Shown: positions 61,678-64,000 of the stretch, one piece after another
How the letters are laid out: every line of letters begins with the position of its first letter
Numbering within the stretch: position 1 is the first letter of the stretch
Origin: Comamonas fluminis
Lineage (GTDB): Bacteria > Pseudomonadota > Gammaproteobacteria > Burkholderiales > Burkholderiaceae_C
Length of the DNA: 64,000 bases
Direction of reading: 5' to 3'
Assembly: GCF_019186805.1 (NCBI RefSeq)
Contig: NZ_CP066783.1
Location: 4,415,501 to 4,479,500, forward strand
Notes under the pieces: model-generated
The model's input: the letters and a program-made list of their open reading frames with translations, nothing else
Databases searched by the model: none
What the model was told of the DNA's origin: nothing
Program-made: the position numbers and the translations under genes

Positions 61678-62508
61678 TCACATGCTCCAGATTCTGGGGG
61701 CTGTGCCCTCCAGCCCCCAGAGTTCTTTTCTCCAAAGCATCCACAGTTTTTTCCACAGTATCATCACAGGCTCAACCACAGGTGATACACCGCGCAAAAC
61801 CAGCATGTTTTCATTCGGGGAAGTCACACCACTCCACACACCTTCCGGGGCTGCGCCCAGCAGTTCATGCGATGCCTCCAGCAAGGCTTCGCGCTGAGCG
61901 CGTGCAATAGGAGTACCGCTGGCAAAAATAAGGCTGGCCAGGCAGCGATGTCCCGCCAGCCCCAGGTCACCGTTGAGCAGCAAATCATCCTGTGCATTGA
62001 CCACGCCACGCTCCAGAAAACGACCAGGCCACTCGATATGCTGCTCGAACACTCCATCCTCAAAGGGCTGAGCAGCCAGTGGCAAACCCAGCGCAGTCAC
62101 ATCCCAGGTCAGCAGCTGCGCATCTTCGGCAAGGTCAAACTCCAGATGGTTGACGGCATCGCAGGCGTTGTACGCAATCGCCTCCAGCGGTAGCCACTCC
62201 AGCCTTGCACCTTGCAACAGCTTCAGCTTTGTGCGCTGCAGTGCCTGCTTGCCATTGCTCTTGTAAAAGCGCGTAGCACCAGGCGTGGTCACCAGCGCGT
62301 GCGCGCCTGCTTCGACCTCGACGTCAATGTCGAGTACATCCCCCCCCACCAGCCCACCCGGCGGATGCACCAGCACGTTGTGGCAGATACCCGGGCCTTC
62401 TGGGTACAGGCTTTTGAGAATGCGCAGCGGCCCATCATGGGTGAAATGCACCGAAGTCTTATCCGCCTGCAGCGCGTAATTCAGCGCCAGTTTTGCGTGC
62501 CATGTCAT
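61678..62508 (-). CDS. ureD: Urease accessory protein UreD
   Basis: 276 residues from ATG 62508. UreD is the scaffold on which UreF and UreG assemble to deliver nickel to urease. Typical segments are LALNYALQADKTSVHFTHDG, HPPGGLVGGDVLDI and VTTPGATRFYKSNGK. It is co-oriented with urtE and urtD, with 10 bases after urtE, the usual urea uptake-urease arrangement; the structural ureABC genes would be expected further along the minus strand, but here the P450 gene follows instead, so they are not directly downstream. Confidence 0.93.
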   Translation of the reverse strand: MTWHAKLALNYALQADKTSVHFTHDGPLRILKSLYPEGPGICHNVLVHPPGGLVGGDVLDIDVEVEAGAHALVTTPGATRFYKSNGKQALQRTKLKLLQGARLEWLPLEAIAYNACDAVNHLEFDLAEDAQLLTWDVTALGLPLAAQPFEDGVFEQHIEWPGRFLERGVVNAQDDLLLNGDLGLAGHRCLASLIFASGTPIARAQREALLEASHELLGAAPEGVWSGVTSPNENMLVLRGVSPVVEPVMILWKKLWMLWRKELWGLEGTAPRIWSM

Positions 62509-62518
62509 AGCGGCTTTC

Positions 62519-63211
62519 TCAAATCGCCACCAACGAACGCACGTTCTTCTCCTGCATCTCGCTGCCAGGGCCGGATGCAATCACCTCGCCGCGTTCCATC
62601 ACTACGTAGTGGTCGGCCAGTTCTTCGGCAAAGTCGTAGTACTGCTCGCACAGCAAAATCGCCATGTCACCGCGATTGGCCAGCATGCGGATGACGCGGC
62701 CGATGTCTTTGATGATGCTGGGCTGAATGCCCTCGGTGGGCTCGTCCAGAATCAGAATTTTGGGCTGAGGCGCCAGCGCACGCGCAATAGCCAGTTGCTG
62801 CTGTTGACCACCCGAGAGATCGCCGCCACGGCGGTGCAGCATTTGCTTGAGCACCGGGAACAGCTCGTACAGCTCAGCCGGAATTTTGGTGCGCGCTGAG
62901 CAGTAAGACAGCCCCATACGAAGGTTGTCTTCGACCGATAGCCGCGAGAAGATTTCACGCCCCTGGGGTACAAAGCCAATGCCGCTACGTGCACGCTCAT
63001 AGGGCGTGCGCTTCGCAATATCTTTGCCCTGCCATTCAATGCTGCCGCTTTTGATGGGCACTAGGCCCATCAGGCTTTTCAACAAGGTGGTCTTGCCCAC
63101 GCCATTGCGGCCCAGCAGCACCGTGACTTTGCCAATCTCCGCCGTGATGTTCACATCCCGCAGGATGTGCGAGCCGCCGTAGTACTGGTGCAGGTTTTGA
63201 ACTTTAAGCAT
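62519..63211 (-). CDS. urtE: Urea ABC transporter ATP-binding protein UrtE
   Basis: 230 residues from ATG 63211. ABC motifs: Walker A LLGRNGVGKTTLLKS, signature LSGGQQQQLAIARAL, Walker B LILDEPTEGIQPSI and the final ERGEVIASG. UrtE is the second ATPase of the high-affinity urea importer UrtABCDE. A 183-base gap containing one copy of each dispersed repeat family separates it from urtD. Confidence 0.92.
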   Translation of the reverse strand: MLKVQNLHQYYGGSHILRDVNITAEIGKVTVLLGRNGVGKTTLLKSLMGLVPIKSGSIEWQGKDIAKRTPYERARSGIGFVPQGREIFSRLSVEDNLRMGLSYCSARTKIPAELYELFPVLKQMLHRRGGDLSGGQQQQLAIARALAPQPKILILDEPTEGIQPSIIKDIGRVIRMLANRGDMAILLCEQYYDFAEELADHYVVMERGEVIASGPGSEMQEKNVRSLVAI

Positions 63212-63231
63212 TTTTGAACTCCGACGCTTAC

Positions 63232-63262
63232 ACATCAAGCGCAAGCAGCTACATTTTTCATA
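63232..63262. repeat. Dispersed repeat family II copy between urtD and urtE
   Basis: ATCAAGCGCAAGCAGCTACA is the inverse form of the TGTAGCTGCTTGCGCTTGAT unit; it lies just upstream of the urtE start. Confidence 0.7.
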
Positions 63263-63303
63263 GTACACATCTGTCGCACAGGCATATCCCAACCCAGGAC
63301 ACC

Positions 63304-63394
63304 GAGCAAGAGCCGCCCCGCGGCGAAGGTGTCGTCCCCTTTCCGAAGAGAAGGGGGAAGGCGCGGAGCCGCCTAGGCGAAGCGGCTCAGAGGG
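63304..63394 (-). repeat. Dispersed repeat family I, copy E (abuts urtD stop)
   Basis: On the minus strand CCCTCTGAGCCGCTTCGCCT directly follows the urtD TAA, then CGCGCCTTCCCCCTTCTCTT and GCCGCGGGGCGGCTCTTGCT. Confidence 0.82.
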
Positions 63395-64000
63395 TTAACG
63401 TCCCAGATACACCTCAATCACCCGCTCATCCGCCTGCACCTGCGCCAGCGTTCCCTCGGCCAGCACCGATCCATCGCACAGCACGGTGACCTTTTCGCTG
63501 ATGGTGTCGATAAAGCTCATGTCGTGCTCCACCACCATCAGCGAATGCTTGCCTTTGAGGCTCAGAAACAGCTCGGCCGTGCGCACGGTTTCTTCATCGG
63601 TCATGCCAGCCACGGGTTCGTCGAGCAGCAGCAGCTTGGGCTCTTGCACCAGCAGCATTCCGATCTCCAGCCATTGCTTCTGGCCGTGGCTCAGCAAGCC
63701 TGCCTGCCGCGTCACACTGCCGGCCAGGTGAATGGTGTGCAGCACCTCAGCGATGCGGTCCTTTTGCGCGCCGCTGAGCTTGAACAGCATGGAGGCCGCG
63801 ATGCCCTTGTGCGTCTTGAGCGCCAGCTCCAGGTTTTCGAACACACTGAGCTCCTCGAACACCGTGGGCTTCTGGAACTTGCGGCCAATGCCCATGGCGG
63901 CAATCTCGGGCTCCTTGTAGCGCAGCAGATCAATGGTGGAGCCAAAGAACACTGTGCCGCTGTCGGGCCGCGTCTTGCCGGTGATGATGTCCATCATCGT
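63395..64000 (-). CDS. urtD: Urea ABC transporter ATP-binding protein UrtD, partial (5' end outside window)
   Basis: The final 201 codons are in the window. They include GIGRKFQKPTVFEELSVFEN, the modified signature LSHGQKQWLEIGMLL, Walker B LLLDEPVAGM and the switch region VVEHDMSFIDTIS. The LSHG variant of the ABC signature and MTDEET are characteristic of UrtD/LivG-like ATPases. The Walker A lies beyond the right edge. Confidence 0.9.
   Translation of the reverse strand, partial: TMMDIITGKTRPDSGTVFFGSTIDLLRYKEPEIAAMGIGRKFQKPTVFEELSVFENLELALKTHKGIAASMLFKLSGAQKDRIAEVLHTIHLAGSVTRQAGLLSHGQKQWLEIGMLLVQEPKLLLLDEPVAGMTDEETVRTAELFLSLKGKHSLMVVEHDMSFIDTISEKVTVLCDGSVLAEGTLAQVQADERVIEVYLGR

Noticed and set aside
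61690..61730. Terminator hairpin CTGGGGGCTG/CAGCCCCCAG
   Set aside because: It lies within the conserved 3' coding part of ureD and has no T run after it in the direction of either gene.

Overview
The window is a chromosomal segment of a high-GC betaproteobacterium, most likely Comamonadaceae and close to Comamonas or Delftia. Evidence for this: the recG-oxyR-ubiA order, a speD-speE fusion, a Bug-type solute-binding gene with an IclR regulator, a urtDE-ureD urea locus, and two dispersed short repeats of a kind I associate with this family. It is mostly housekeeping and accessory chromosome. I see no prophage, insertion sequence, CRISPR array, rRNA or tRNA.

Layout. 1-7.5 kb: ubiA (cut by the left edge), oxyR and recG on the minus strand, then an HD-GYP protein, queA and a Wzz-like protein on the plus strand. 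7.6-7.7 kb: 16 tandem copies of CAATGG, then ung and a receiver-less OmpR-type DNA-binding protein. 9-14 kb: a minus-strand trp operon, trpE - chorismate mutase - trpG - trpD - 48-residue membrane peptide - trpC, preceded by a candidate leader peptide with a Trp-Pro-Trp run and two hairpins. 14-22 kb: chalcone-isomerase-like protein, beta-barrel-like protein, SpeD-SpeE fusion, gph, rpe, apaG and a membrane protein of the so-called Gcr recombinase family.

22-30 kb is the most unusual part. Five plus-strand genes overlap by a few bases at each join (orphan solute-binding protein, GNAT acetyltransferase, two membrane sensors, HAMP/SpoIIE phosphatase). They converge on an RsbW-like kinase and an NCS2 permease whose C-terminal 130 residues look like a degenerate GHKL ATPase; a STAS anti-anti-sigma-like gene diverges from the permease. 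Together these hold all the parts of a partner-switching pathway, with no sigma factor in view and a transporter in the place where an output is expected.

30-34 kb: thiL, a MuiA-like protein, pgpA and pncC. 34-46.5 kb: a complete minus-strand tad/Flp pilus locus (flp, prepilin peptidase, tadE, cpaB, secretin, cpaE, tadA, tadB, tadC, tadD, a DUF3613 protein, tadG), whose pilin end is visibly AT-rich. 46.7-51 kb: XRE regulator, UPF0149/SEC-C protein, FMN-type glutamate-synthase-like protein and a kinase-fold protein. 51-57 kb: dctA diverging from a dCache-PAS hybrid histidine kinase, a lipoprotein and a LuxR-type response regulator. 57-61.7 kb: IclR regulator, Bug binding protein and a self-sufficient CYP116B-type P450. 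61.7-64 kb: ureD, urtE and urtD (cut by the right edge).

Two repeat families recur. Family I (five copies) always starts 0-10 bases after, or contains, a stop codon, and always has the same orientation relative to the gene it follows. Family II (TTGATAGCTG..GCGCTT units) occurs between genes and also inside the reading frames of thiL and pgpA and at the 3' end of one sensor gene.
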